Shown piece after piece: positions 16,596 to 26,404 of a DNA stretch of 64,000 nucleotides. The first letter of the stretch is position 1. Each line of letters starts with the position of its first letter. The DNA is taken from the NCBI RefSeq assembly GCF_003205575.1, contig NZ_PYBW01000010.1:62001-126000 (forward strand), in the 5' to 3' direction. Position numbers and translations under genes: made by a program. Under the pieces are notes generated by a model that worked only from the letters and a program-made list of their open reading frames with translations, had not been told where the DNA came from and made no database searches. The stretch comes from Streptomyces tateyamensis. GTDB lineage: Bacteria > Actinomycetota > Actinomycetes > Streptomycetales > Streptomycetaceae.

Positions 16596-16993
16596 TACTC
16601 CTGTGGTGTTCAGGTTTCACTCCTTCGGCGAAGTGGGTATGGCCCAGGCGTACCCGTCAGACGGTGCACCGGACCCCTTCCAACCCGGCGCCGCCTCTCG
16701 GGTACCGGTGTGTCCACTGGTGTCGCGCCCCCACGCTACGAGTACCAGGTGGCACCCGTCACTCGAAGGACTGACCAGCGGGCGTCGGTCCGGCGCTGCG
16801 CACGATCGGGTCAACCGCGTACGACCAGCTCAGGCACCGCGTAGGACAACTCAATCAGGACGTCGACCAGACACTGCTCCGGGCATGCCGCAGCGCCCGG
16901 AGTCAGCACCCCCATCGGTGGAACCATGCGGTTCCGCAGCTGGGGGGCAGCGCCGGGCGCTGTTGCAGGCAGAGCGGGCGAGCCGCCGCCGCG
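16596..16993. other. 398-base gap between carD and ispD
   Basis: I see no supported gene here. A small inverted repeat, GGAACC-ATGC-GGTTCC, lies at 16920-16935 and may help end carD transcription. The ispD promoter should lie in this gap, but no convincing -35/-10 pair stood out. Confidence 0.5.
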
Positions 16994-17476
16994 CTACGAG
17001 GCGAGCACCTCGTCGAGCAGCGTCTCCGCCTTGTCTTCGTTGGTGTTCTCGGCGAGCGCCAGCTCGCTGACCAGGATCTGCCGTGCCTTGGCGAGCATCC
17101 GCTTCTCGCCGGCCGACAGGCCGCGCTCGCGCTCGCGACGCCACAGGTCCCGGACGACCTCGGCGACCTTGATCACGTCACCCGACGCGAGCTTCTCGAG
17201 GTTCGCCTTGTAGCGGCGAGACCAGTTGGTGGGCTCCTCGGTGTACGGCGCGCGCAGCACCTCGAAGACCCGGTCCAGACCCTCCTGGCCGACCACGTCG
17301 CGCACGCCGACGAACTCCGCGTTCTCCGCGGGGACTCGCAGCGTGAGGTCTCCCTGCTGAACCTTCAGCACCAGGTAGGTCTTGTCCACACCTTTGATCT
17401 GGCGAATTTCGATGGCCTCGATCAGTGCAGCCCCGTGATGGGGGTAGACCACCGTGTCGCCAACCTTGAACGTCAT
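16994..17476 (-). CDS. carD: CarD-family RNA polymerase-binding transcription regulator
   Basis: 160 residues. The N-terminal RNAP-interacting Tudor-like domain is [20 protein letters not shown] to about residue 60; the C-terminal helical DNA-binding domain includes [13 protein letters not shown] and the conserved W112-type region ([13 protein letters not shown]). CarD binds the beta subunit and stabilises promoter open complexes at rRNA and many housekeeping promoters, and is generally essential in actinobacteria. It starts at ATG 17476 with AAGGGG upstream and is divergent from the lipoprotein gene across about 400 bases (17477-17875) in which I see no gene. Confidence 0.95.
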   Translation of the reverse strand: MTFKVGDTVVYPHHGAALIEAIEIRQIKGVDKTYLVLKVQQGDLTLRVPAENAEFVGVRDVVGQEGLDRVFEVLRAPYTEEPTNWSRRYKANLEKLASGDVIKVAEVVRDLWRRERERGLSAGEKRMLAKARQILVSELALAENTNEDKAETLLDEVLAS

Positions 17477-17875
17477 GTGACAGGACCCCTTCCGTGGCTT
17501 TCCAGAATAACACGCTTTTCCGCTCGCCCGAAGGGCGTTTTCGCAGGTCAGGACGGGTCTCGGGGCTTGACAAGCACCCCCGCGACGTGCTGCGGGCACC
17601 CCGCCGGAGGGGCTTCCCGCAGGTCGGAGGCCCTCCTCGCACTCTTGGAAACGGTGCGCAACGTCCCGGAAACCGGGATTCGATCTTGAACTCGACACCG
17701 GATATTCACCGTTTCCTGATCGTGATCTGATCTCCAGGTCGTTCCGGAACCTTCGGTACCGCCCCTCGGGTGGCCCTCGGGGCGCGACACGGGGCCACCC
17801 CGTGAGGGTCGGATAAGTACGGTCGGTACGCTGGGCGCTGACATACCGACACGCGATCAAGGAGATGCCGCCGCC

Positions 17876-18559
17876 GTGAGCCGCAGCCTTCGACGCGGTG
17901 GCACTGCCGCCATCGTTCTCGCCCTCGCCGCCGTCTCGCTCTCCGCCTGCTCGGCTGGGACGAGCTCGGAGAGCACGCAGGTCAAGCCCAACAGCCCCGC
18001 CACCGCGCTGGGCCCGAACCTGCGGCTGAACGCGATCAACGTGGTCGTCTCCCCGACCCAGACCACCGGCCAGAACGGCCCGGCGAACGTCACCCTGAAC
18101 ATCAGCAACATCGGCTCCGCCCCGGAGACGCTGCAGAGCGTGACGATCGCCGGCGGCACCGCCACCTTCCTGGACGCCAACGGCGCGCCGCTGCCCGGCG
18201 GCGTCGTGATCCCGGCCAGCGGGGCCGTGCTGCTCGGCGGCACCGGCCAGCCCTCGGCCCGGGTCGCCTCGGTCGCGCTGCCGGTGGGCGGCTACGCGCC
18301 GGCCTCCTTCTCGTTCAGCACCGCAGGCAAGGTCGACACCACCGCCGCGGTGGTCTCGGCCAGCGGCATCTTCGAGAGCTTCGGCCCGACCACCGCCTCG
18401 CCGAGCGCCTCGGCCAGCGGTTCGGCCTCGGCCAGTGCCTCGCCCAGCGCCTCGGCCTCGGCGAGCGGCTCGACCAGCCCGAGCGCCACCCCCTCCGGCG
18501 CGGCCTCGGGTTCCGCCTCGGCCTCGAGCTCCGCCTCGGCCGGCGCCTCGGCGCACTGA
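17876..18559 (+). CDS. secreted lipoprotein with Ser/Ala-rich tail
   Basis: 227 residues from GTG 17876. The signal peptide ends in lipobox SLSAC (C25), so the mature protein is lipid-anchored outside. A compact domain of about 120 residues ([14 protein letters not shown] onward) resembles DUF461/PCuAC-like beta sandwiches, but I see no Met/His copper motif. The last about 60 residues are almost only Ser, Ala, Gly and Pro, a wall-spanning or disordered tail. It sits between carD and phoP, ends in paired terminators, and could serve the Pho response only by position. Confidence 0.82.
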   Translation: MSRSLRRGGTAAIVLALAAVSLSACSAGTSSESTQVKPNSPATALGPNLRLNAINVVVSPTQTTGQNGPANVTLNISNIGSAPETLQSVTIAGGTATFLDANGAPLPGGVVIPASGAVLLGGTGQPSARVASVALPVGGYAPASFSFSTAGKVDTTAAVVSASGIFESFGPTTASPSASASGSASASASPSASASASGSTSPSATPSGAASGSASASSSASAGASAH

Positions 18560-18568
18560 CGCCGTCCC

Positions 18569-18635
18569 GCTCGGGGGCGTGCGCGCCCCCGAGCGCGGCG
18601 AAGGGCCGCACCCCGTTTCCGGGGGTGCGGCCCTT
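18569..18635. terminator. two tandem hairpins between converging genes
   Basis: The first stem is GCTCGGGGGCG/CGCCCCCGAGC (18569-18594). The second is AAGGGCCGCACCCC with its complement (18601-18635), followed by T-containing DNA. Together they insulate the lipoprotein gene from phoP. Confidence 0.9.
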
Positions 18636-18656
18636 CGTTCGTGATCGGGGTGCGGC

Positions 18657-19352
18657 TTACGGCTCGAACTTGTAGCCCAGGCCGCGGACCGTGACCAGGT
18701 AGCGCGGGGCGCCCGGGTCCGGCTCGATCTTGGCCCGCAGCCGCTTGACGTGCACGTCCAGCGTCTTGGTGTCGCCGACGTAGTCCGCGCCCCAGACCCG
18801 GTCGATCAGCTGCATCCGGGTCAGCACCCGGCCGGCGTTGCGCAGCAGCATCTCCAGCAGGTCGAACTCCTTGAGCGGCAGGTCGACCTTGGCGCCGTCC
18901 ACCGTCACCACGTGGCGGTCGACGTCCATCCGGACCGGGCCGGCCTCGAGCGCGCCGGGGCCGCTGCCGTCGGTACCGGCGCCGCCGTCCTCACCGCGGC
19001 GGCGCAGCACCGCACGGATCCGGGCGACCAGTTCGCGGGTGGAGTAGGGCTTGGTGACGTAGTCGTCCGCGCCTATCTCCAGGCCGACCACCTTGTCGAT
19101 CTCGCTGTCCTTGGCGGTCACCATGATCACCGGGACGTTGGAGCGCACCCGCAGCTGGCGGCAGACCTCGGTACCGGGGAGCCCGGGCAGCATCAGGTCG
19201 AGCAGCACCAGGTCGGCGCCGTTGCGCTCGAACTGCTCCAGCGCGTCGGGGCCGGTGGCGGCGACCGCCACCTCGAAGCCCTCCTTGCGGAGCATGTACG
19301 ACAGGGCGTCGCTGAACGACTCCTCGTCCTCGACCACCAGTACTCGGGTCAC
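18657..19352 (-). CDS. phoP: PhoP/RegX3-type response regulator
   Basis: 231 residues from GTG 19352 (GGAGG upstream). The receiver domain has E8-D9, phospho-acceptor D52, T79 and K101. The OmpR-type winged helix is about 138-230 and ends in the family-typical [14 protein letters not shown]. It overlaps the sensor gene by four bases (GTGA). With its kinase and the divergent phoU this is the phosphate-starvation regulatory system of streptomycetes, which also modulates antibiotic synthesis. Confidence 0.94.
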   Translation of the reverse strand: MTRVLVVEDEESFSDALSYMLRKEGFEVAVAATGPDALEQFERNGADLVLLDLMLPGLPGTEVCRQLRVRSNVPVIMVTAKDSEIDKVVGLEIGADDYVTKPYSTRELVARIRAVLRRRGEDGGAGTDGSGPGALEAGPVRMDVDRHVVTVDGAKVDLPLKEFDLLEMLLRNAGRVLTRMQLIDRVWGADYVGDTKTLDVHVKRLRAKIEPDPGAPRYLVTVRGLGYKFEP

Positions 19353-20635
19353 GATCGGGCCTCCGGGGCAGGAAGGGGTGTTGTGGTTACAGATTCGGTG
19401 AGCGCCGGTCCGCTGCTCGGATCGGGGCGCTGTCCGGCGGGCAGCCGGATGGTGAAGGTGGAGCCCTGGCCTTCGACGCTCCACACCGAGACGGTGCCGC
19501 CGTGCGAGGCGGCAACGTGCTTGACGATGGACAGGCCGAGGCCGGTTCCGCCGGTGGCGCGCGATCGGGCCGGGTCCACCCGGTAGAAGCGTTCGAAGAT
19601 CCGCTCGCGGTCCTTCTCCGAGATGCCGATGCCCTGGTCGGTCACCGAGATCTCGATCAGCTCGCCGTCCGCCTCGCCGATCGCGGCGGCGCTGGCTATC
19701 CGGCGGGTGGCGATCGCCACCCGGGTGCGCGGCGGACTGTAGTTGACGGCGTTCTCGACCAGGTTGCCGAGCGCGGCGGCGAGCTGGCCGCGGTCGCCGT
19801 GGATGTAGAGGCCGGCGATGCCGCCGGCCGCCATGTGGATCTGCTTGGCCGCGGCCTGCTGGCGGCAGCGGTCCATCGCCTCGGCGATCAGCTCGTCGAC
19901 CGGCACCGGCTCGGGGTCCATCAGCAGCCGGTCGTCCTGCACCCGGGAGAGGTCGATGATCTCCTGGACCAGGCTGGCCAGCCGGGTCGCCTCGATCTGC
20001 ATCCGGCCGGCGAAGCGCTGCACCGCCTCCGGATCGTCGGAAGCGTCCGCGACCGCCTCGGAGAGCAGCGACAGCGCGCCCACCGGAGTCTTGAGCTCGT
20101 GGCTGACATTGGCCACGAAGTCGCGGCGGACCGCCTCGATCCGGCGGCGCTCGGTGAGGTCCTCGACCAGCACCAGCACCAGCCGGGAGCCGAGCGGGGC
20201 CACCCGGACCGAGACCGACAGCGGCTCGCCGGCCCGCTGCACGCCGGGGCGCGGCACGTCCAGCTCGACTTGGCGGATCTCACCGTCCCGGCGGGTCGCC
20301 CGGGCCAGCGCGAGCATCTGCTCGACCGCCACCGCGCCGCCGCGGACCAGTCCCATCGAGTAGGCGGCGGAGCTGGCCTTGACCACCTCGTCGCCGTCGC
20401 CGAGCACGATCGCGCAGGAGCGCAGCACCGAGAGCACGGTGTCCACACCCGGCGGCAGTGCCGGTTCCTGCAACGGCGAGCTGGGCGCCACCGCGCCACC
20501 GTTCCGCCTGTTGCCGCCGCCGCCCGCACCGCGGTTCTGCTCACGCTCGCTCCAACGGAACGCGATGGAAGCAGTGAGGCCGACACCCAGCCCGGCGATG
20601 GCGCAGGCAGCGGCAGCGGCCACATTCACGTCCAT
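19349..20635 (-). CDS. phoR: PhoR/SenX3-type sensor histidine kinase
   Basis: 428 residues. One N-terminal membrane segment (about 4-26) and no large extracellular domain, a PAS-like region (about 60-160), then HisKA with H179 in FVANVSHELKTPVG, and a complete HATPase (N box NLVENAVNY, G1 DQGIGI, G2 GGTGLGLSI). The single-TM, PAS-containing layout is that of SenX3/PhoR, which senses phosphate with PhoU rather than by an external domain. It is upstream of and coupled to phoP. A candidate PHO box lies in the divergent region towards phoU. Confidence 0.93.
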   Translation of the reverse strand: MDVNVAAAAACAIAGLGVGLTASIAFRWSEREQNRGAGGGGNRRNGGAVAPSSPLQEPALPPGVDTVLSVLRSCAIVLGDGDEVVKASSAAYSMGLVRGGAVAVEQMLALARATRRDGEIRQVELDVPRPGVQRAGEPLSVSVRVAPLGSRLVLVLVEDLTERRRIEAVRRDFVANVSHELKTPVGALSLLSEAVADASDDPEAVQRFAGRMQIEATRLASLVQEIIDLSRVQDDRLLMDPEPVPVDELIAEAMDRCRQQAAAKQIHMAAGGIAGLYIHGDRGQLAAALGNLVENAVNYSPPRTRVAIATRRIASAAAIGEADGELIEISVTDQGIGISEKDRERIFERFYRVDPARSRATGGTGLGLSIVKHVAASHGGTVSVWSVEGQGSTFTIRLPAGQRPDPSSGPALTESVTTTPLPAPEARS

Positions 20636-20709
20636 GCCGACCAGCGTAAGCGCATCCACCGGGCGCCTTGTAAGTGTCAGATCAAGGCATTGGCCGTGCG
20701 TTGCCGAGA

Positions 20710-20742
20710 ATTCACCTTCAAGTAGCCGCTGGTTTACTGCTC
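20710..20742. promoter_or_regulatory. candidate PHO box in the phoR-phoU divergent region
   Basis: Three 11-base units, ATTCACCTTCA, AGTAGCCGCTG and GTTTACTGCTC, resemble the G(G/T)TCA-type direct-repeat units bound by PhoP. Only the first is close to consensus. Autoregulation by PhoP from this intergenic region is known in S. coelicolor; the exact site here is inferred. Confidence 0.45.
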
Positions 20743-20910
20743 TGGCCGAGACCGGTCGCCCGCACGGCCCAGGCTTGCGGCTACAGCCCGTGTGGGTCCG
20801 TGGCGCGCGTACGATGCGCGCCACCCGCAGCGGCCCCGCGCCAGTCGAACGCCGGTGCGGTGGCCGGTCGGCACCGCCACCGACACAGCTACTGAGGAGA
20901 AGAGAAGAGC

Positions 20911-21588
20911 ATGCGCGACGCGTACCACGAGGAACTCGACTCGATCGGTGACAGCCTGGTCGAGATGGCCCGGCTGGTCGGGTCGGCCATGGGCCGCGCG
21001 ACCACCGCGCTGCTCGACGCCGACCTGGAGCTCGCCGAGTCGGTGATCGCGGCCGACGGCAAGGTCAACGACCTGCACCACGAGCTGGAGAACCGCGCGA
21101 TCGACCTGCTGGCCCGCCAGCAGCCGGTCGCCACCGACCTGCGCATCGTGGTCACCAGCCTGCGGATGAGCGCCGACCTCGAGCGCTGCGGCGACCTGGC
21201 CCGGCACGTCGCCAAGGTGGCCCGGCTGCGCTACCCGGAGACCGCGGTGCCCGGCGACCTGCACCCGATCGTGCTGGAGATGGGGCAGCTCGCCCAGCGC
21301 CTGGTGGCCAAGGCCGGCCAGGTCATCGCGACCAAGGACGTGGAGGCCGCGCTGCAGCTGGAGCGCGACGACGACGCGATCGACCAGCTGCACCGCGAGC
21401 TCTTCACCCACCTGATCGACGACCGCTGGCAGCACGGCATCGAGACCGGCGTCGACGTGACCCTGATCGGCCGGTACTACGAGCGGTTCGCCGACCACGC
21501 CGTCTCGGTCGCCAAGCGGGTGGTCTTCCTGGTCACCGGGGAGCACGCGGGCGAGTACATCCCGGACTCCCCGATGCCGACCGAGTGA
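20911..21588 (+). CDS. phoU: PhoU-family phosphate signalling protein
   Basis: 225 residues built of two PhoU repeats of about 100 residues, each a three-helix bundle with metal-coordinating acidic motifs (for example ADLERCGDLARHV and IGRYYERFADHAVSVAKRV). PhoU links phosphate transport status to the PhoR kinase and acts in the cytosol at the membrane. GAGGAGAAGAG precedes the ATG. It is divergent from phoR-phoP and ends in a strong terminator at 21619-21649. Confidence 0.95.
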   Translation: MRDAYHEELDSIGDSLVEMARLVGSAMGRATTALLDADLELAESVIAADGKVNDLHHELENRAIDLLARQQPVATDLRIVVTSLRMSADLERCGDLARHVAKVARLRYPETAVPGDLHPIVLEMGQLAQRLVAKAGQVIATKDVEAALQLERDDDAIDQLHRELFTHLIDDRWQHGIETGVDVTLIGRYYERFADHAVSVAKRVVFLVTGEHAGEYIPDSPMPTE

Positions 21589-21618
21589 CCGTCCACCGGT
21601 AAACCCGAACGCGCCGTC

Positions 21619-21649
21619 GTGGGGGAGCACTGGCCGGCCGCTCCCCCAC
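21619..21649 (+). terminator. terminator after phoU
   Basis: GTGGGGGAGC pairs with GCTCCCCCAC around an 11-base loop, starting 30 bases after the phoU stop. Confidence 0.85.
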
Positions 21650-21661
21650 CACCGCGCGCCC

Positions 21662-21715
21662 GTTGACGCCCCGTCAACAGGCGGGCTTCACTCGATGGGC
21701 AGGCAGCTGTCTGCC
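21662..21715. promoter_or_regulatory. two palindromes ahead of the cysteine-rich peptide gene
   Basis: GTTGACG-CCC-CGTCAAC (21662-21678) is a perfect 7-bp inverted repeat. GGCAGGCAGCTGTCTGCC (21698-21715) is a near-perfect palindrome. Both lie between the phoU terminator and the ribosome site of the peptide gene at 21739, a promoter-proximal position suited to a repressor, possibly metal-responsive. Confidence 0.55.
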
Positions 21716-21738
21716 GTCTTCGAGGAGGAGACCGCACC

Positions 21739-21918
21739 ATGAACACCACCCCCCGGCCCGTCCCGACCCCCGCCGAGCCGACCGCCTGCTGTGCCCCGGC
21801 CCAGCAGCGGGTCCTGCTCGGCGCCTGCGGCTGCAGCGCCGGCTGCGGCTGCGGCTGCCAGTCCGGTGCCCCCTGCCAGTGCGGCGGCGCGACCGGCGGC
21901 TGCTGCGGCGGCCACTGA
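21739..21918 (+). CDS. cysteine-rich metallothionein-like peptide
   Basis: 59 residues with 11 cysteines, most arranged as C-G-C and C-C pairs (ACGCSAGCGCGCQ, PCQCGG, GGCCGGH), the pattern of soft-metal-binding metallothioneins. The first 25 residues are Pro/Thr-rich and carry no signal peptide, so it is predicted cytosolic. GAGGAGGAG lies eight bases before the ATG, an excellent ribosome site. It has its own palindromic upstream region and its own strong terminator, so it is an independent gene. Metal specificity (Zn, Cu, Cd) cannot be told from sequence. A chance GC-rich frame is unlikely given these signals. Confidence 0.72.
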   Translation: MNTTPRPVPTPAEPTACCAPAQQRVLLGACGCSAGCGCGCQSGAPCQCGGATGGCCGGH

Positions 21919-21927
21919 GCGGCCAGA

Positions 21928-21968
21928 ACGCGGGTGGGCCCGGCCGCCTCGGCCGGGCCCACCCGCGT
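21928..21968. terminator. long hairpin terminator between the Cys-rich peptide and gpmA
   Basis: An 18-bp perfect stem begins ACGCGGGTGGGCCCGGCC, with loop GCCTC, ten bases after the peptide stop. It probably serves both converging genes. Confidence 0.92.
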
Positions 21969-22005
21969 CGTCGCGCCCTGCTTCAGGCGCTGAGTGCTAC
22001 TTGCC

Positions 22006-22764
22006 CTACTTCTTGCCCTGGTTCTTGACCGCCTCGATGGCGGCCGCGGCGGCCTCCGCGTCGAGGTAGCGGCCGCCCGGGGTGACCGGCTTGAAGTCGG
22101 CGTCCAGCTCGTAGACCAGCGGGATGCCGGTGGGGATGTTCAGGCCCGCGATCGCCTCGTCGGAGATCCCGTCCAGGTGCTTGACCAGCGCGCGCAGGCT
22201 GTTGCCGTGCGCGGTGACCAGCACGGTCCGGCCGGCGGCCAGGTCCGGCACGACCGCGTCGTACCAGTACGGCAGCATCCGGTCGACGACGTCCTTGAGG
22301 CACTCGGTGCGCGGGCGCAGCTCGCTCGGGATCTCGGCGTACCGGGCGTCGCCGGCCTGGGAGAACTCGGCGTCGTCGGCCAGCGCCGGCGGCGGGGTGT
22401 CGTAGGACCGGCGCCACAGCTGGAACTGCTCCTCGCCGAACTCGGCCAGGGTCTGCGCCTTGTCCTTGCCCTGCAGCGCGCCGTAGTGGCGCTCGTTCAG
22501 CCGCCAGCTGCGGCTGACCGGGATCCAGTGGCGGTCGGCCTTGTCCAGGGCGATCTGCGAGGTGCGGATGGCGCGGCGCAGCAGCGAGGTGTGCACCACG
22601 TCGGGGAACAGGCCCTCGGCGGCGAGCAGTTCGCCACCGCGCGCGGCCTCCTTCTCACCCTTCTCGTTGAGGTCGACGTCGACCCAGCCGGTGAAAAGGT
22701 TCTTCTGGTTCCACTCGCTCTCGCCGTGACGGAGCAGGATCAGTCGGTAGGTCGTGTCAGCCAT
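22006..22764 (-). CDS. gpmA: 2,3-bisphosphoglycerate-dependent phosphoglycerate mutase
   Basis: 252 residues. The phospho-histidine motif LRHGE (R12, H13) and the second histidine in [10 protein letters not shown] are present, together with [11 protein letters not shown], specific for the cofactor-dependent mutase. It interconverts 3- and 2-phosphoglycerate in glycolysis and gluconeogenesis. ATG 22764 begins the fold; the open frame runs 52 codons further upstream without ribosome-site support. Confidence 0.95.
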   Translation of the reverse strand: MADTTYRLILLRHGESEWNQKNLFTGWVDVDLNEKGEKEAARGGELLAAEGLFPDVVHTSLLRRAIRTSQIALDKADRHWIPVSRSWRLNERHYGALQGKDKAQTLAEFGEEQFQLWRRSYDTPPPALADDAEFSQAGDARYAEIPSELRPRTECLKDVVDRMLPYWYDAVVPDLAAGRTVLVTAHGNSLRALVKHLDGISDEAIAGLNIPTGIPLVYELDADFKPVTPGGRYLDAEAAAAAIEAVKNQGKK

Positions 22765-22910
22765 GGCGCACAGCTTAGTGCGTCGGAAATAACCGCTGGC
22801 TGGGGCGTCCACCGAATCAGTAATGTGTGCCCGTCGTCTGAGCCACTTACTGATCCGGTGGGCGGTCACCCCACTCCGCTGACCGGGTCCCCTGCCGCCC
22901 GGGAGCCCCG

Positions 22911-24188
22911 ATGCCCGCACCCGCCACCCTGCTGCCTCCCCGGATCCGCAGCGCCGCCGTCGAGTCGGTGGGCGGTCTGCCCGCGGCCTTCTGGTGGCTG
23001 TGGACCTCGACCCTGGTGAACAAGCTGGGCGGCTTCGTCGTCACCTTCATGGCGCTGTACCTGACCGCCGAGCGCGGCTACTCGGGCACCTACGCGGGCC
23101 TGGTGGCCGCGCTCTTCGGTCTGGGCTCGGCGGTCGCCTCGCTGGTCGGCGGGGTACTGGCGGACCGGATCGGGCGCCGGCCCACCCTGCTGGTCGCGCA
23201 GACGCTGACCGCACTGTGCACCGCGGCGCTGGGCTTCACCCAGGGGCAGCTGATGATCGCCGTGGTGGCCTTCCTGACCGGGCTGAGCGCCAACGCCTCC
23301 CGACCGGCCACCTCGGCGATCATCGCCGACGTGGTCCCGGCCGCCGACCGGGTGCGGGCCATGTCGCTCAACTACTGGGCGATCAACATCGGCTTCGGCG
23401 TCTCCTCGGCCGTGGGCGGGCTGATCGCGCTCAGCGGCTACCTGCCGCTCTTCCTGGGCGACGCGGCGACCACGCTGCTGTGCGCGCTGGTGGTCTTCGT
23501 GAAGGTGCCGGAGTCGCGACCCGAGCTGCCGGGCGGGGACCGGGTGCGGGAAGGGGCGCCGGCGGCCGCGGACCCGCAGATCAGCCTGGGCACCGTGTTC
23601 CGGGACCGGCGGTTCATCGCGCTGGTCAGCATGACCTTCCTGTTCGCGATGATCATGCAGCAGGGCAACACCACGCTGGCGATGGTGATGGGCAGTGCCG
23701 GGCTGAAGTCGCAGTTCGGCTGGGTGATCGGGCTCAACGGGCTGCTGATCGTGGTGCTGCAGATCCCGGTGGTCTGGGCGATCCGCGGCCGCGACCGGGC
23801 CAAGCTGCTGATGGCCGGGGCGCTGCTGGCCGGCTGGGGCGCGGCGCTGGCCGCCTTCGCCGGGCACTCGGTGCTGTTCTTCGCGCTGAGCGTGGTGGTC
23901 TGGACGGTCGGCGAGATCATCCAGGTGCCGACCAACATGGGCCTGGTCGCCGAGCTCTCGCCCACCCACGCCCGCGGGCGCTACCAGGGGGTCTCCTCGC
24001 TGGCCTGGTCGGCGGCCTCCTGCGTCGGGCCGGCCGCCGGCGGCCTGCTGCTGGACCACGCCGGTCCGGCCGCGGTCTGGGGCGGCTGCGCGGTGCTGGG
24101 CACGGTGGCCGGGATCGGCTACCTGCTGGTCGGCCGCCGGGCCGACGCCACGGCCTCGGCCCGGGTGGCGGCACGGGCCGCCGCGTAG
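22911..24188 (+). CDS. MFS transporter
   Basis: 425 residues with about twelve membrane helices in two six-helix halves. The MFS loop motif between helices 2 and 3 is [16 protein letters not shown] cytosolic loop near residues 205-225 separates the halves. It resembles the drug or sugar-phosphate efflux branch, but the substrate is unknown. It is divergent from gpmA (147 bases) and faces the YbjN gene, whose stop is about 35 bases away. Confidence 0.87.
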   Translation: MPAPATLLPPRIRSAAVESVGGLPAAFWWLWTSTLVNKLGGFVVTFMALYLTAERGYSGTYAGLVAALFGLGSAVASLVGGVLADRIGRRPTLLVAQTLTALCTAALGFTQGQLMIAVVAFLTGLSANASRPATSAIIADVVPAADRVRAMSLNYWAINIGFGVSSAVGGLIALSGYLPLFLGDAATTLLCALVVFVKVPESRPELPGGDRVREGAPAAADPQISLGTVFRDRRFIALVSMTFLFAMIMQQGNTTLAMVMGSAGLKSQFGWVIGLNGLLIVVLQIPVVWAIRGRDRAKLLMAGALLAGWGAALAAFAGHSVLFFALSVVVWTVGEIIQVPTNMGLVAELSPTHARGRYQGVSSLAWSAASCVGPAAGGLLLDHAGPAAVWGGCAVLGTVAGIGYLLVGRRADATASARVAARAAA

Positions 24189-24221
24189 CCGCGGGCGCGG
24201 GTGGGGCGGGCGGGGGCGGGG

Positions 24222-24737
24222 TCAGGCGTCCTGCTGCGGTCCGGTCAGGTGGGCGAAGGCCGCCAGGTTGCGGGTGGACTCCCCGCGCTTGGTCCGCCAC
24301 TCCCACTCGCGCCGGATCGCGGTGGCGAAGCCGAGTTCGAGCAGCGTGTTGAACGGTTCGTCAGCGCTCTCCAGCACCGTGCCGAGCAGCCGGTCCACCG
24401 TCTGCTCGTCCAGTGCGGACAGCGGCAGCCGGCCCGTCAGATAGATGTCGCCCAGCGGGTCCAGGGCGTAGGCGACGCCGGACAGCCGGGTGTTGCGCTC
24501 CAGCAGCCAGCGGAAGACGCCCTCGTGGTTCTCGTCCGGGCGGCGGATCACGAAGGCGTTCACCGAGAGGGTGTGGTCGCCGACCCGCAGCGCGCAGGTG
24601 GTGCTCAGCTTGCGGGTGCCGGGCAGGGTGGCGACCAGGGTGTACGGGTCGGCGACGGCCGGCTCCCAGCCGCAGCCGGCCTCGTCCAGCGCGGCGGCGA
24701 GCAGTGCGAGAGCCTCGTCCTTGGTACGGATAGCCAT
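24222..24737 (-). CDS. YbjN-domain protein
   Basis: 171 residues with the YbjN-type alpha/beta fold (FVIRRPDENHEGVFRWLLERN, then GDIYLTGRLPLSALDEQTVDRLLG), related to type III secretion chaperone-like folds. In actinobacteria this gene is a conserved neighbour of mshA, but its function is unknown. It starts at ATG 24737 and lies downstream of mshA on the same strand. Confidence 0.82.
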   Translation of the reverse strand: MAIRTKDEALALLAAALDEAGCGWEPAVADPYTLVATLPGTRKLSTTCALRVGDHTLSVNAFVIRRPDENHEGVFRWLLERNTRLSGVAYALDPLGDIYLTGRLPLSALDEQTVDRLLGTVLESADEPFNTLLELGFATAIRREWEWRTKRGESTRNLAAFAHLTGPQQDA

Positions 24738-24797
24738 GCCGGTGACGTTACCGGCAGGTACCGGTCGGCGGGTACGCCGCGCCCCGGCGCCGCTCGG

Positions 24798-24863
24798 GGC
24801 TGCGCTCAGGCCCGCACACGGCTGCGCTCAGGCCGGCTCGGGGCTGCGCTCAGGCCGGCTTGC
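24798..24863. repeat. 22-bp tandem repeat, 3 copies, overlapping the mshA 3' end
   Basis: Three near-identical 22-base units (core GGCTGCGCTCAGGCC) run across the mshA stop codon. The TGA and last codons of mshA lie inside the array, so slippage would change the C terminus or the 3' untranslated region. Confidence 0.8.
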
Positions 24864-26238
24864 GCCGGGTGAGCGCCAGCCGACCGGCGGGGCGGACCAG
24901 GGCGCCCGAGTACACCTCCGCCGTCGCGGCCGCCGCCGCGCCCCAGCCGAAGCCGGCCGCGTGCGCCGCTGCCGCCGCGCCCTGACGGGCCGCCAGCTCC
25001 GGCTCCGTCACATACGGCTCCAGCGCCCGGGCCCAGTCCGCCGGGTCGTGGCCGCGGACCAGCCGGCCCGTCTCCCCGTCCCGCACCGCGACCGGCAGGC
25101 CGCCGACCGCCGCGGCCACCACCGGGGTGCCGCAGGCCTGCGCCTCCAGCGCCACCAGGCCGAAGGACTCGCTGTACGAGGGCATCACCAGCGCCGTCGC
25201 GGCCCGGTACCACTCGGCCAACGCGGGCTGGCCGACCGGCGGGTGGAACCGCACCACGTCACCGATGCCGAGCTGGGCGGCGAGCTTCTGCAGGCTCTTC
25301 GGCTCTGCCAGCCCGCTGCCCGAGGGGCCGCCGACCACCGGGACCACCAGCCGCTCGCGCAGCTCAGGGCGCCGGGCCAGCAGCACAGCGACCGCCTTGA
25401 GCAGCACGTCCGGTGCCTTGAGGGGCTGTATTCGGCCGGCGAAGAGGAGCACCGCGGCCTCGGCCGGCAGCCCGAGCCGGGCCCGGGCGGCCCGCTGGGC
25501 CGCCCGGTGAGCGGTGCCGGGGGCGTGCGGCCGGAAGACGTCCAGGTTGACGCCCGGATGCACCACCGCGAGCTGGTCGGGACGGGCGCCGTAGTGGCCG
25601 GCCAGCTCGCCGGCCTCGTCCGCGGTGTTGGCGATCAGCCGGTCGGCCGCCTCCACCACCTGGGTCTCGCCGATCACCCGGGCCGGCGGCTCGGGGGTGT
25701 CGCCCTCGGCCAGCGCGGCGTTCTTCACCTTGGCCATGGTGTGCATGGTGTGCACCAGCGGGACGCCCCAGCGCTCCGCGGCCAGCCAGCCGACCTGGCC
25801 GGAGAGCCAGTAGTGCGAGTGGACCAGGTCGTAGTGGCCGGGGCGGTGGCCGGCCTCGGTGCGCAGCACGCCGTGCGTGAAGGCGCACAGCTGGGCCGGC
25901 AGGTCCTCCTTGACCAGCCCCTCGTACGGACCCGCGGTGACGTGGCGCACCAGCACGCCGGGGGCCAGCTCCACGCTGGGCGGCAGGTCCGAGGAGGTGG
26001 CCCGGGTGAAGACCTCCACCTCGATGTCGAGCGCGGCCAGGCGCTTGGCCAGCTCGACGATGTAGACGTTCATCCCGCCCGCGTCGCCGGTGCCGGGCTG
26101 GTGCAGCGGGGAGGTGTGCACGCTGAGCATCGCGATCCGGCGCGGCGCGCGGCCGCGGCCACCGGTGAGGGCGTGCAGGCGCCCGCGCGACGGGCCCTGC
26201 CGCTCGCGCCGCACCGGCGGCACGGGATGCTTGATCAC
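24850..26238 (-). CDS. mshA: D-inositol-3-phosphate glycosyltransferase (mycothiol synthesis)
   Basis: 462 residues, GT-B fold of family GT4. The N-terminal domain opens with [18 protein letters not shown], the donor- and acceptor-site signature of MshA. The C-terminal domain has [13 protein letters not shown] and the E-X7-E motif in [17 protein letters not shown]. MshA transfers GlcNAc from UDP-GlcNAc to inositol-3-phosphate, the first step of mycothiol. I chose GTG 26238, giving a basic 35-residue N-terminal tail as in other actinobacteria; the start is not fixed by a strong ribosome site. Confidence 0.93.
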   Translation of the reverse strand: MIKHPVPPVRRERQGPSRGRLHALTGGRGRAPRRIAMLSVHTSPLHQPGTGDAGGMNVYIVELAKRLAALDIEVEVFTRATSSDLPPSVELAPGVLVRHVTAGPYEGLVKEDLPAQLCAFTHGVLRTEAGHRPGHYDLVHSHYWLSGQVGWLAAERWGVPLVHTMHTMAKVKNAALAEGDTPEPPARVIGETQVVEAADRLIANTADEAGELAGHYGARPDQLAVVHPGVNLDVFRPHAPGTAHRAAQRAARARLGLPAEAAVLLFAGRIQPLKAPDVLLKAVAVLLARRPELRERLVVPVVGGPSGSGLAEPKSLQKLAAQLGIGDVVRFHPPVGQPALAEWYRAATALVMPSYSESFGLVALEAQACGTPVVAAAVGGLPVAVRDGETGRLVRGHDPADWARALEPYVTEPELAARQGAAAAAHAAGFGWGAAAAATAEVYSGALVRPAGRLALTRRKPA

Positions 26239-26404
26239 CTGACTGGGGCCTCTCTGGTCTGCCTCGCCTACTACTCTGCCGGTCCAACAGGCTGACAACC
26301 GCACGTGCTCCGTGTGCATTCCCGCACGGGGACCGGCCCTGGCGCCGGCCCGGTGCCCGCGGGCGCCGGGCCGGGTCGAACGGCCGCCCACGTACCCTGC
26401 CGTC

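Noticed and set aside
17865-17879. A four-codon reading frame (ATG CCG CCG CCG TGA) overlapping the lipoprotein start
   Set aside because: The AAGGAG is directly adjacent to this ATG with no spacer, so ribosomes would use the GTG 11 bases on; the short frame is probably accidental.
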